Source: Anderseniella sp963700885 (GTDB lineage: Bacteria; Pseudomonadota; Alphaproteobacteria; Rhizobiales; Aestuariivirgaceae). Taken from it: a DNA stretch of 64,000 bases. The stretch lies in contig CAVOZJ010000024.1 of the NCBI GenBank assembly GCA_963700885.1, positions 124,001 through 188,000 of the forward strand, written 5' to 3'. A model generated the notes under the pieces. That model was not told where the DNA came from and did no database searches. It was given only the letters and a program-made list of their open reading frames with translations. Positions 56,001 through 64,000 of the stretch are shown here, piece by piece. The number at the start of each line of letters is the position of its first letter. Position 1 is the first letter of the stretch. The position numbers were made by a program, and so were the translations under genes.

Positions 56001-57164
56001 CTGGACCGTAACACATATGGTCGCCTCGGCGATTTCCTGAAAGGCAAGCAGGCCGCAGGCGGACCGAAAGGTCACAAGATCGAGGGCAAACTCACCGAAG
56101 CCGTGCTGGACGATGTACCGCGCTCGCAATGGTGGCAGATTGCGCTGTCCAACGAAAAGGCACTAGCTGAACTTGAAGCCATGCGCCAGCAGTATGATAA
56201 GTCGAAGAAGCGCCTTGAGAATCGTTTCCTCGACAAAGTGGAAAAACTGCAGCGTGGTGACGAGTTGCCGCCGGGCGTCATGAAAATGGTCAAGGTTTTC
56301 GTTGCCGTGAAGCGCAAGATCCAGCCAGGTGACAAGATGGCCGGCCGGCATGGCAACAAGGGCGTGGTTTCACGCATTGTTGCGGATGAGGACATGCCCT
56401 ATCTCGAGGACGGGCAGCCGGTGGACATCGTGCTGAACCCGCTTGGTGTGCCCAGCCGCATGAACGTTGGTCAGATCCTGGAAACCCATCTGGGATGGGC
56501 CTGCCGCGGGATCGGCAAGCAAATCGGTGAAATGGTCGACGCATATCGCGAAAGCCACAACGCCAAGCAGCTACGCAAGGAAATCGAGCACATCTACGGT
56601 GAGAACGACGAGATAGCAGCCCTTGAGGACGATGATCTGGCTGACCTGGGTGAATCACTGCGTGGCGGAGTTGCAATAGCAACGCCGGTCTTCGACGGAG
56701 CGAAAGAGGAGAACATCTCAGAGCTGCTTGAACATGCAGGTCTGAGTACTTCCGGCCAGGTAACTCTGTATGACGGCCGTACAGGCGAGCCATTCGACAG
56801 GCAGGTAACTGTAGGGTATATCTACATTCTCAAGCTTCACCATCTGGTTGATGACAAGATTCATGCCCGTTCCATCGGTCCTTATTCACTCGTTACCCAG
56901 CAACCGCTGGGAGGCAAGGCGCAATTCGGCGGACAACGGTTCGGTGAAATGGAGGTTTGGGCACTTGAGGCGTATGGTGCAGCCTACACACTTCAGGAAA
57001 TGCTCACTGTGAAGTCAGATGACGTTGCAGGCAGGACCAAGGTATATGAAGCGATTGTGCGTGGTGATGATGCATTTGAAGCAGGAATTCCGGAAAGCTT
57101 CAACGTGCTCGTAAAGGAAATGCGCTCGCTGGGTCTCAGCGTCGATCTTCAAAGTTCCGAGTAA
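53082..57164 (+). CDS. rpoB: RNA polymerase beta subunit
   Basis: A 1360-residue beta subunit, full length. The rifampicin region reads FFGSSQLSQFMDQTNPLSE then ITHKRRLSALGPGGL, with wild-type Asp, His and Ser at the common resistance positions. Other landmarks are the C-terminal GDKMAGRHGNKGVVSRI and GGKAQFGGQRFGEMEVWALEAYGAA. It forms the catalytic core with RpoC, and follows rplKAJL in the usual order. Confidence 0.99.
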   Translation: MSQTFIGRKRIRKFFGNIHEVAEMPNLIEVQKDSYDQFLQVVEPEGGRLAEGLQAVFKSVFPISDFSGQAMLEYVTYEFEDPKYDVEECQQRGMTFAAPLKVTLRLIVFEIDEDTGAKSVKDIKEQDVYMGDIPLMTKNGTFVVNGTERVIVSQMHRSPGVFFDHDRGKTHSSGKLLFAARIIPYRGSWLDFEFDAKDIVHVRIDRRRKLPVTALLHALGMDSEEILHTFYNTVSVTSSKDGWRMPFDPDRYRGVKPAADLVDAKTKKVVVEAGTKITPRLARKLAEEGLKDLLVDDESLYGHFLADELVDAKTGEIHAEAGVEIDEELMEGLKEAGYKELRLLDIDHINTGAYIRNTLMADKVESYEQALVDIYRVMRPGEPPTRETAEALFNGLFFDPERYDLSSVGRVKMNMRLELDAPDTMRILRKEDIIAVVRTLAELRDSKGDIDDIDHLGNRRVRSVGELMENQYRLGLIRMERAIKERMSSVDIDTVMPHDLINAKPAAAAVREFFGSSQLSQFMDQTNPLSEITHKRRLSALGPGGLTRERAGFEVRDVHPTHYGRICPIETPEGPNIGLINSLATFARVNKYGFIETPYRKVINGKVSEEVVYLSAIEESKPHIAQANVELTKDGRFAEDLVLVRQHGEVITVPAERVDFVDVSPKQLVSVAAALIPFLENDDANRALMGSNMQRQAVPLVRTDAPLVGTGMEAVVARDSGAAITARRSGIVDQVDAKRIVIRATDETDPTKSGVDIYTLHKFQRSNQNTCINQRPLVRIGDRLKEGDIIADGPSTDLGDLALGQNVLVAFMPWNGYNFEDSILLSERMVRDDVFTSIHIEEFDVMARDTKLGPEEITRDIPNVGEEALKNLDEAGIVYIGAEVHPGDILCGKITPKGESPMTPEEKLLRAIFGEKASDVRDTSLRLPPGVAGTVVEVRVFNRHGIDKDERALAIEREEIERLAKDRDDELAILDRNTYGRLGDFLKGKQAAGGPKGHKIEGKLTEAVLDDVPRSQWWQIALSNEKALAELEAMRQQYDKSKKRLENRFLDKVEKLQRGDELPPGVMKMVKVFVAVKRKIQPGDKMAGRHGNKGVVSRIVADEDMPYLEDGQPVDIVLNPLGVPSRMNVGQILETHLGWACRGIGKQIGEMVDAYRESHNAKQLRKEIEHIYGENDEIAALEDDDLADLGESLRGGVAIATPVFDGAKEENISELLEHAGLSTSGQVTLYDGRTGEPFDRQVTVGYIYILKLHHLVDDKIHARSIGPYSLVTQQPLGGKAQFGGQRFGEMEVWALEAYGAAYTLQEMLTVKSDDVAGRTKVYEAIVRGDDAFEAGIPESFNVLVKEMRSLGLSVDLQSSE

Positions 57165-57177
57165 CAAGTCAAATTTG

Positions 57178-57205
57178 CCGGGCAGGAAACAAAACTCCTG
57201 CCCGG
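57178..57205 (+). promoter_or_regulatory. perfect hairpin between rpoB and rpoC
   Basis: CCGGGCAGGA and TCCTGCCCGG form a perfect 10-bp stem around AACAAAAC, 11 bases after rpoB. Only TTCT follows, so termination should be weak; it could be a processing or partial attenuation site. Confidence 0.7.
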
Positions 57206-57313
57206 TTCTGGAAATTGCCGGTGTCGGGCCAGTCCGGCAGTTTCCCCTGAAAAACCAGACAATCCGAAAAGCGGAACACAGCCCCGTCCGCGAACAAGGA
57301 ATTGAGGTATTAC

Positions 57314-60300
57314 ATGAACCATGAGGTCATGAACGTTTTCAGTCCGGCAGGTCAGCCACTGACCTTTGAGCAAATCCGGATCGGTATCGCAGCACCGGAG
57401 AAAATTCTTTCCTGGTCATTCGGTGAAATCAAAAAGCCGGAAACCATCAACTATCGTACTTTCAAACCGGAGCGTGACGGTCTGTTCTGCGCCCGAATCT
57501 TTGGTCCTGTGAAGGACTATGAGTGCTTGTGCGGCAAGTACAAGCGGATGAAGTACAAGGGTATCATCTGCGAAAAATGCGGTGTGGAAGTGACGTTGGC
57601 GAAAGTTCGCCGCGAACGCATGGGTCATATTGATCTGGCAGCACCGGTCGCACACATCTGGTTTTTGAAGTCCTTGCCATCACGCATCTCGCTGCTGCTG
57701 GACATGACTTTGAAAGATGTCGAGCGTGTTCTGTACTTCGAGAATTACATCGTCACAGAGCCTGGCCTGACACCGATGAAGAGTGGTGAACTGCTGACGG
57801 AAGAGCAGTACATGGAAGCCCAGGACCACTATGGTGCCGACAGCTTCACTGCCGGGATCGGCGCCGAAGCCATCCGCGAAATTCTCATGGGAATTGAACT
57901 TGAGAAGTTGCGCGATGAGCTACGTGTTGAAATCGCTGAGTCGACCACCGAATTAAAGCCCAAGAAGCTGGCCAAGCGGCTTAAAATTGTCGAAGGTTTC
58001 ATCGAGTCCGGTAACAAACCTGAATGGATGATCCTGACCGTCGTGCCGGTAATTCCGCCTGAATTGCGTCCGCTGGTGCCACTTGACGGAGGCCGGTTTG
58101 CCACTTCAGACCTGAACGATCTGTATCGCCGCGTGATAAATCGCAACAACCGCCTGAAACGGCTGATCGAGTTGCGTGCTCCTGACATCATCATCCGAAA
58201 TGAAAAGCGGATGCTGCAGGAATCGGTAGATGCCCTGTTCGACAATGGCCGTCGCGGCCGGGTTATCACCGGCGCCAACAAGCGTCCCCTGAAGTCTCTC
58301 GCTGACATGCTGAAAGGCAAACAGGGGCGTTTCCGCCAGAATCTGCTTGGCAAGCGCGTCGATTATTCCGGCCGATCAGTAATCGTGGTCGGACCAGAAC
58401 TCAAACTGCACCAGTGTGGTCTGCCGAAGAAAATGGCGCTGGAATTGTTCAAGCCGTTCATCTATTCGCGCCTTGATGCCAAGGGTCTGTCATCCACTGT
58501 CAAGCAGGCGAAGAAATTGGTTGAGAAGGAAAAACCGGAAGTCTGGGACATTCTGGACGAAGTTATCCGGGAACATCCTGTGCTGCTAAACCGGGCACCA
58601 ACACTTCACCGCCTCGGCATTCAGGCATTTGAACCAGTATTAATTGAAGGCAAGGCCATTCAGTTGCACCCGCTGGTTTGTGCGGCCTTCAACGCTGACT
58701 TTGATGGTGACCAGATGGCGGTTCACGTACCGCTGTCCCTGGAAGCCCAGCTTGAAGCCCGTGTGCTGATGATGTCTACCAACAACGTTCTGCATCCTGC
58801 AAACGGCCAGCCAATTATCGTACCGTCGCAGGATATCGTGCTGGGTCTGTACTACGTTTCCCAGATGAAGCAGAACGAACCGGGCGAAGGTATGTTGTTC
58901 GGTGATATTGCCGAGATTGACCATGCCTTGCATGCCGGTGTCATTACACTGCATACCAAGATCAAGGGCCGCTTCAAGTATCTGGATGAGGACGGTAACC
59001 CGACTTCACGGGTCTATGAAACAACTCCTGGCCGCCTGAAGATTGGTGAATTGCTGCCCAGGCAACCCGGCATGTCACTTGAAATATGCAACAAGCTGCT
59101 GACTAAGCGTGAAATCTCCAAGATGATTGACGATGTTTATCGCGGTTGCGGTCAGAAAGAGTTTGTCATTTTCTGTGACAAGATCATGGGGCTTGGTTTT
59201 TATAATGCCTTCAAGGCAGGTATTTCGTTTGGCAAGGATGACATGGTCATCCCCGACTCAAAGGAGAAACTGGTTTCTGAATCCCGCGAACTGGCGAAGG
59301 AATATGAACAGCAGTACATCGATGGTCTCATCACCAAGGGCGAAAAGTACAACAAGGTAGTTGATGCCTGGGCAAAGTGCACTGACAAGGTGGCTGATGA
59401 AATGATGGCCCGTATTCAGGCTGTTCAGTTTGATGAAGTAACCAAGCGCGAAAAGCCGGTGAACTCCATTTACATGATGGCTCACTCCGGTGCACGTGGT
59501 TCTCCGGCCCAGATGAAGCAGCTTGGCGGCATGCGTGGCCTGATGGCCAAACCGTCCGGGGAGATCATCGAGACACCGATCATCTCGAACTTCAAGGAAG
59601 GCCTGACCGTTCTGGAGTACTTCAACTCCACTCACGGTGCCCGCAAGGGTCTCGCTGATACAGCCTTGAAGACCGCCAACTCCGGTTATCTGACACGGCG
59701 TCTTGTTGACGTTGCTCAAGATGCCATCATTGCTGAAGACGATTGCGGCACCGAAAACTCGATTACGGCTCGTCCCATCATTGATGCCGGTGAAATCATT
59801 GCATCCCTGGGTTCGCGTGTTCTTGGCCGAACGGCTGCTGAAGACGTTCTGCACCCGCAGACCAGTGAAGTCATCATTCCGGCAATGCGCGAAATCACGG
59901 AAGAAGATGTCGAGAAGATCGAGGATGCCAATATCCAGGAATTCCGCATCCGTTCCGTTCTGACCTGCGAAACCCGGTTTGGCGTTTGTGCGCGTTGTTA
60001 TGGGCGTGACCTTGCTCGCGGCACTCCGGTCAATCATGGTGAAGCTGTCGGTGTCATTGCTGCACAGTCGATCGGGGAACCCGGTACCCAGCTGACCATG
60101 CGTACCTTCCATATTGGCGGTACTGCACAGGTGCTTGATGAGTCGTTCGTGGAATCAAACCACGACGGCATTGTCAAGCTCAGGAACTCCAACGTGGTGA
60201 CTGACAGCACCGGCAAGATCATCACGCTTGGCCGCAACGTGTCTCTGGTCATTGAAGATGAAAAGGGCCATGAACGAGCTGTTCACAAGCTGGTGCAAGG

Positions 60301-61507
60301 TGCTCGCCTGTTCGTCAACGAGGGCGACAAGATCAAGCGCGGCATGCGTCTGGCTGAATGGGATCCCTACACCCGTCCGGTGATGACAGAGGTCGATGGC
60401 AAGATCGAATTCGAAGATGTCGTTGACGGTATCTCTGTATCGGAGGTTACCGATGAATCAACCGGCATCACCAACCGTGTTCTGATTGACTGGCGTACGA
60501 GCCCGCGTGGCGGTGACTTGCGTCCGGCAATCGTGATCAAGGACAAGAAGGGTGAGATACTCAAACTGCCACGTGGTGGTGAGGCCCGCTATCTTCTTTC
60601 GGTTGATGCGATATTGTCGGTTGAACCAGGTTCTGCAATCAAGGCAGGTGACGTGCTCGCCCGAATTCCACTGGAAAGTGCCAAGACGCGCGACATCACC
60701 GGCGGTCTTCCGCGAGTTGCTGAACTGTTTGAAGCACGCCGTCCGAAGGACCATGCGGTCATCGCTGAAATTTCCGGTCGTGTTGAATTTGGCCGTGACT
60801 ACAAGAACAAGCGCCGCATCCGCATTGTCCCGGAAGATGCTTCCCTCGAGCCGGCCGAGTACCTGATTCCGAAAGGCAAGCACCTACCGGTTCAGGAGGG
60901 CGATTTCATCGAGAAGGGCGAATACATTCTCGACGGCCATCCGGCACCACATGACATCCTTGCCATCAAGGGTGTTGAAGAACTGGCGACCTACCTTGTC
61001 AACGAAGTGCAGGAGGTTTACCGGCTGCAAGGTGTGAGTATCAACGACAAGCACATCGAGGTAATTGTTCGCCAGATGCTGCAGAAAGTTGAAATCACGG
61101 AACAGGGCGACACATCGCTTCTGTCCGGTGAGCAACTCGACCGTACCGAACTGGAAAACATCAACGCAAAAATGACCGAAGAAGGCAAAAAGCCTGCTTC
61201 CGGTGTACCGGTTCTGCTTGGTATCACGAAAGCCAGCCTGCAGACACGGTCATTCATTTCAGCGGCGTCGTTCCAGGAGACAACCCGCGTCCTCACCGAA
61301 GCTGCCATCAGCGGCAAGGTCGACACGCTCGAAGGTCTTAAGGAAAATGTCATCGTGGGCCGCCTTATTCCGGCGGGCACAGGTGGCATGTTGTCCCGTT
61401 TCAAGTCCGTTGCCGACAAGCGTGACGGATTGATCCTCGACGAACAGGCCAAGATGGCGGTTGAAGACGCAAGTGAAGCTGCAGAACCAGTCGCAGCAGG
61501 CGAATAG
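57314..61507 (+). CDS. rpoC: RNA polymerase beta' subunit
   Basis: A 1397-residue beta' subunit starting at ATG 57314 (MNHEVMNVFSP, GAGG upstream). The N-terminal zinc site CLCGKYKRMKYKGIICEKCG, the catalytic NADFDGDQMAVH with three Mg-binding Asp, and the second zinc site CETRFGVCARCYG are intact. The trigger-loop region MAHSGARGSPAQMKQLGGMRGLM is also normal. Confidence 0.99.
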   Translation: MNHEVMNVFSPAGQPLTFEQIRIGIAAPEKILSWSFGEIKKPETINYRTFKPERDGLFCARIFGPVKDYECLCGKYKRMKYKGIICEKCGVEVTLAKVRRERMGHIDLAAPVAHIWFLKSLPSRISLLLDMTLKDVERVLYFENYIVTEPGLTPMKSGELLTEEQYMEAQDHYGADSFTAGIGAEAIREILMGIELEKLRDELRVEIAESTTELKPKKLAKRLKIVEGFIESGNKPEWMILTVVPVIPPELRPLVPLDGGRFATSDLNDLYRRVINRNNRLKRLIELRAPDIIIRNEKRMLQESVDALFDNGRRGRVITGANKRPLKSLADMLKGKQGRFRQNLLGKRVDYSGRSVIVVGPELKLHQCGLPKKMALELFKPFIYSRLDAKGLSSTVKQAKKLVEKEKPEVWDILDEVIREHPVLLNRAPTLHRLGIQAFEPVLIEGKAIQLHPLVCAAFNADFDGDQMAVHVPLSLEAQLEARVLMMSTNNVLHPANGQPIIVPSQDIVLGLYYVSQMKQNEPGEGMLFGDIAEIDHALHAGVITLHTKIKGRFKYLDEDGNPTSRVYETTPGRLKIGELLPRQPGMSLEICNKLLTKREISKMIDDVYRGCGQKEFVIFCDKIMGLGFYNAFKAGISFGKDDMVIPDSKEKLVSESRELAKEYEQQYIDGLITKGEKYNKVVDAWAKCTDKVADEMMARIQAVQFDEVTKREKPVNSIYMMAHSGARGSPAQMKQLGGMRGLMAKPSGEIIETPIISNFKEGLTVLEYFNSTHGARKGLADTALKTANSGYLTRRLVDVAQDAIIAEDDCGTENSITARPIIDAGEIIASLGSRVLGRTAAEDVLHPQTSEVIIPAMREITEEDVEKIEDANIQEFRIRSVLTCETRFGVCARCYGRDLARGTPVNHGEAVGVIAAQSIGEPGTQLTMRTFHIGGTAQVLDESFVESNHDGIVKLRNSNVVTDSTGKIITLGRNVSLVIEDEKGHERAVHKLVQGARLFVNEGDKIKRGMRLAEWDPYTRPVMTEVDGKIEFEDVVDGISVSEVTDESTGITNRVLIDWRTSPRGGDLRPAIVIKDKKGEILKLPRGGEARYLLSVDAILSVEPGSAIKAGDVLARIPLESAKTRDITGGLPRVAELFEARRPKDHAVIAEISGRVEFGRDYKNKRRIRIVPEDASLEPAEYLIPKGKHLPVQEGDFIEKGEYILDGHPAPHDILAIKGVEELATYLVNEVQEVYRLQGVSINDKHIEVIVRQMLQKVEITEQGDTSLLSGEQLDRTELENINAKMTEEGKKPASGVPVLLGITKASLQTRSFISAASFQETTRVLTEAAISGKVDTLEGLKENVIVGRLIPAGTGGMLSRFKSVADKRDGLILDEQAKMAVEDASEAAEPVAAGE

Positions 61508-61545
61508 GTTTCCATTCGACTGCAACTGGCGAATTAGCCATATCG

Positions 61546-61585
61546 GGCCGCCGCGATCCGGGTAGATCGTGGCGGCCTTTGTTTT
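61546..61585 (+). terminator. strong terminator after rpoC
   Basis: GGCCGCCGCGATC pairs with GATCGTGGCGGCC (one G-U) around CGGGTA... and is followed by TTTGTTTT. It ends the rplKAJL-rpoBC unit. Confidence 0.9.
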
Positions 61586-61659
61586 GACTCGGTGTACATT
61601 GAAGCAGGCAACAATGTTAGTGTCAGGCCACGGTGGTGACCGAAGTTCAGGAGGCTTGT

Positions 61660-61989
61660 GTGGCATTCAGGTTGAAACGAGCAGTGTATATGTTTCTGGG
61701 GCAGGGCGGTCACAGGGCCGGTGCCGATGTCAATCCTGATCGAGGTTTTGTGATGTTCGTTTCAGCAAGAAACCCGGGGGCAGCACACAAGGAAGCCGAG
61801 AAGGCGCTGTTGGAGCGGGGATGGCTGGACGTTGATATCCTGCAGGGAGGGGAGGTGCCGGAAAAACCTGACAGGAAACCTCATGATGACGCCTGGCAGG
61901 AAGCACGCGACGGCAGGCGCGGCATCATAGTTTATGATGTAAAAGCCGAGACAAGTGGAGTGGGTGACACCCCGGCCCGGCAGGCCTGA
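61660..61989 (+). CDS. hypothetical protein
   Basis: About 109 residues, started at GTG 61660 because CAGGAGG lies five bases upstream. It reads RAVYMFLGQGGHRAGADVNPDRGFVMFVSARNPGAAHKEAEKALLERGWLDVDIL and ends in a polar tail. A small alpha/beta fold is likely. The family is not recognised. It stands alone between the rpoC terminator and a convergent VOC gene. Confidence 0.6.
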   Translation: MAFRLKRAVYMFLGQGGHRAGADVNPDRGFVMFVSARNPGAAHKEAEKALLERGWLDVDILQGGEVPEKPDRKPHDDAWQEARDGRRGIIVYDVKAETSGVGDTPARQA

Positions 61990-62119
61990 ACACACAGTTT
62001 TAAATTGAAAGCCAGATGGATTGCCCGAAAACCCGGAGCGGGACGCAGAGGAGTTACAACTTCATCCTCGCGCATCCCGTCTGCATTTTTGCCGGGGCCA
62101 CTGGTCCGCGACGGTGTCT

Positions 62120-62620
62120 TCAGCTGGCTAACGCCTGCCTGTTGTTTTCAGATTTGCCGTTTATCAGATCCGGCGAAAAATCCATCGTATCGTCTTCACT
62201 TATCAGGTCGTGATCTGACGTTTTGGCACTTAAATCCAGCTGATCCGGGTCTGGCTCGATCAGACCGATAAGTGCGCCTGAGGCATCGGTTACGATGGCA
62301 ATTTTGCCGATCCCCGGAATTTCAGTTGCCGACCGGGTTACTTCACCACCGGCAGATGTTGTCTCGCGTTCTGCGAGACGCAGATCATCAACTGCCATGT
62401 AGGTCATCCAGTGGGCGGGAATGCCTTTGAACTTTGGGGCTGAAAGACTGTATACGCCGCCAACCGTCCTGCCATCCTTGCGGGCCAGCCAATATGGTTC
62501 ACCGCCGGGCAGGGTGATCTGCTCGAACGTCCATCCAAGGGTGCGGCGATAAAAATTTCGCGCCTCAAGCGCATCCCACGTGTTTAGTTCGTGCCACCAT
62601 GTTTCAACTTGTTGCTGCAT
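62120..62620 (-). CDS. VOC-superfamily (glyoxalase-like) protein
   Basis: A 166-residue protein with two beta-alpha-beta-beta-beta units of the vicinal-oxygen-chelate fold: VETWWHELNTWDALEARNFYRRTLGWTFEQI, PYWLARKDGRTVGGVYSL, HWMTYMAVDDLRLAERE and ASGALIGLIEPD. Such proteins include lyases, dioxygenases and resistance proteins; the substrate is unknown. GGAGGG precedes the ATG. Confidence 0.85.
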   Translation of the reverse strand: MQQQVETWWHELNTWDALEARNFYRRTLGWTFEQITLPGGEPYWLARKDGRTVGGVYSLSAPKFKGIPAHWMTYMAVDDLRLAERETTSAGGEVTRSATEIPGIGKIAIVTDASGALIGLIEPDPDQLDLSAKTSDHDLISEDDTMDFSPDLINGKSENNRQALAS

Positions 62621-63094
62621 TGCGCCCTCCGGAAATACCCCGCATTGGAATGATCAACGCGTGGGATATGATGCCGTCCCTGTCAAACAAGGTGATTCAC
62701 CCAATTGGCCGCGATATGGCGCTATCTGGGCGATTGTTTGTGATTCACAGTTCAATTAAGGCAATGCCGGGACGATAGCTGGGCCAAATTGCTGAAATGA
62801 CGCCGAAATAGATCAAATTCAGGTCTTGACGACAGGGGGGGGTGTGAGTATGTTCCGGCCAACTTTCGAGGCGGTAAGCCGTAGGCCAGATTGTCTAAAC
62901 GTTACCGGGAAAGCGAAGCTGAGTCAGATCGGATCATGACGCTCAGGACGCAAGTGCCTGACAGTCCTCTGGATTTGAGGCGCTGATCACCAGAATACTG
63001 GTGAGCCAGCGTTTATTTTTATGCGCACGCTCATTCAGCGGGTCGTGCGGAAGCCATTGTTTGAATGTGACCTGTTCGAAAGCGCGAGACATAA
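62621..63094. other. intergenic region and str-operon leader
   Basis: No gene in this 470-base gap. It contains a run of eight G near 62836 and, at 62987-63004, a stem TCACCAG/CTGGTGA with an AATA loop in the rpsL leader. The promoter of rpsL-rpsG-fusA must lie here. Confidence 0.5.
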
Positions 63095-63466
63095 ATGCCG
63101 ACGATCAATCAGCTTATCCGCAAGCCCCGTGTTGCACAGAAGACGCGCAACAAGGTGCCGGCGATGCAGGAATGCCCGCAAAAGCGAGGCGTTTGCACCC
63201 GTGTCTATACCACAACTCCCAAGAAGCCGAACTCGGCGCTTCGCAAGGTTGCCCGTGTGCGTTTGACCAACGGGTTTGAAGTTACCAGTTATATTCCTGG
63301 TGAGGGTCACAACCTTCAGGAGCACTCCGTGGTAATGATCCGCGGTGGCCGTGTGAAGGACCTTCCAGGTGTTCGTTATCACATCATTCGTGGCGTTCTG
63401 GATACGCAGGGTCTGGCAAAGCGCCGCCAGCGTCGTTCCAAGTACGGCGCGAAGCGTCCCAAATAA
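63095..63466 (+). CDS. rpsL: 30S ribosomal protein S12
   Basis: A 123-residue S12 of the decoding centre. PTINQLIRKPR, TTPKKPNSALRKVARVRL and MIRGGRVKDLPGVRYH are present, with Lys at both common streptomycin-resistance positions (wild type). It precedes rpsG by 25 bases. Confidence 0.98.
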   Translation: MPTINQLIRKPRVAQKTRNKVPAMQECPQKRGVCTRVYTTTPKKPNSALRKVARVRLTNGFEVTSYIPGEGHNLQEHSVVMIRGGRVKDLPGVRYHIIRGVLDTQGLAKRRQRRSKYGAKRPK

Positions 63467-63491
63467 GCGTTGGAAGAGGGTAGTATAAGCC

Positions 63492-63962
63492 ATGTCACGC
63501 CGTCACCGCGCAGAAAAACGCGTAATTAATCCGGACCCGAAGTTCGGAGATTTGATACTTTCGAAGTTCATGAACAACCTGATGCTCGATGGCAGAAAGT
63601 CTGTTGCTGAGCGTATCGTTTACGGTGCTTTCGACAAGATCGAAGAGAAGCTGCGGCAGGAGCCGCTTGTTGTTTTTCATCAGGCCCTTGAAAATGTTTC
63701 GCCAGCCGTTGAGGTGCGATCGCGGCGCGTGGGTGGAGCGACGTACCAGGTGCCGGTTGAGGTACGTACCGAGCGCCGGCAGGCGCTGGCAATCCGCTGG
63801 TTGATTATAGCTGCTCGTGGCCGCAACGAAAATACGATGGTAGAGCGCTTGTCCGGCGAGCTTATGGATGCAGCCAGCAATCGCGGTACCGCGGTAAAGA
63901 AGCGTGAAGATACTCACCGGATGGCGGAAGCGAACCGCGCTTTCTCGCATTACCGCTGGTAA
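63492..63962 (+). CDS. rpsG: 30S ribosomal protein S7
   Basis: A 156-residue S7, the assembly initiator of the 30S head. It begins MSRRHRAEKRVINPDPKFGD and contains NLMLDGRKSVAERIVYGAF and the C-terminal REDTHRMAEANRAFSHYRW. Confidence 0.98.
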   Translation: MSRRHRAEKRVINPDPKFGDLILSKFMNNLMLDGRKSVAERIVYGAFDKIEEKLRQEPLVVFHQALENVSPAVEVRSRRVGGATYQVPVEVRTERRQALAIRWLIIAARGRNENTMVERLSGELMDAASNRGTAVKKREDTHRMAEANRAFSHYRW

Positions 63963-63983
63963 ATCAATTCGGAGATCAGGCAG

Positions 63984-64000
63984 ATGGCCCGCACGCACGA
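63984..64000 (+). CDS. fusA: elongation factor G, start only
   Basis: An ATG 21 bases after rpsG, preceded by GGAG, opens MARTH and is cut by the window end. Position after rpsL-rpsG and the MAR start indicate fusA. Confidence 0.7.

Overview
The window looks like a chromosomal segment of an alphaproteobacterium, most likely of the order Hyphomicrobiales (Rhizobiales). The evidence is gene order and family content: an LdtR-type MarR regulator beside an L,D-transpeptidase, the run glyA-nrdR-ribD-ribE-ribH-nusB, a ubiquinol-cytochrome c chaperone next to a YceD/DUF177-plsX-fabH-ihfA-merR run, an Omp25-like beta-barrel, and tRNA-Tyr/tRNA-Gly/tuf/tRNA-Trp/secE/nusG leading into the rplKAJL-rpoBC and str operons. 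I cannot name a genus from sequence alone.

Region 1 (1-16.5 kb) is conserved core: cell-wall remodelling (ldtR, L,D-transpeptidase), one-carbon and riboflavin metabolism with nrdR and nusB, a CBS protein, an MFS permease, a K+-independent H+-pyrophosphatase, BamE/OmlA, and the lipid-synthesis block yceD-plsX-fabH with ihfA and a MerR regulator.

Region 2 (about 16.5-46.3 kb, merR to tRNA-Thr) is a mosaic accessory island full of decay. It holds a secreted basic tandem-repeat protein, an IS1380 element nested inside an IS1182 element (CTAG target duplication), and a compact lanthipeptide locus (precursor-like gene plus class II LanM synthetase, 22.6-26.0 kb). It also holds remnants of a DUF2075 protein, IS21 istA, a tyrosine integrase, a replication-like gene, a nuclease, an IS630 element and a PLP decarboxylase. 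A two-copy conserved gene module (27.7 and 42.5 kb), a HEPN/AbiU2-like protein, and several intact envelope or secreted proteins complete it. Many genes here carry single nonsense codons or frameshifts.

Region 3 (46.3-64 kb) returns to core: tRNA-Thr, an rlmB that appears frameshifted, three more tRNAs around tuf, secE-nusG, the ribosomal protein/RNA polymerase operon, and the start of rpsL-rpsG-fusA.

The best candidate for an undescribed system is the LanA-like/LanM pair: the synthetase has all key catalytic residues, the precursor has a five-cysteine, threonine-rich C-terminus behind a leader of about 100 residues with no GG site, and no transporter or protease is encoded nearby. The HEPN/AbiU2-like gene in the integrase-bearing part of the island is a second, smaller candidate. 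Functions are inferred from recognisable motifs and remembered family resemblance; no searches were run.
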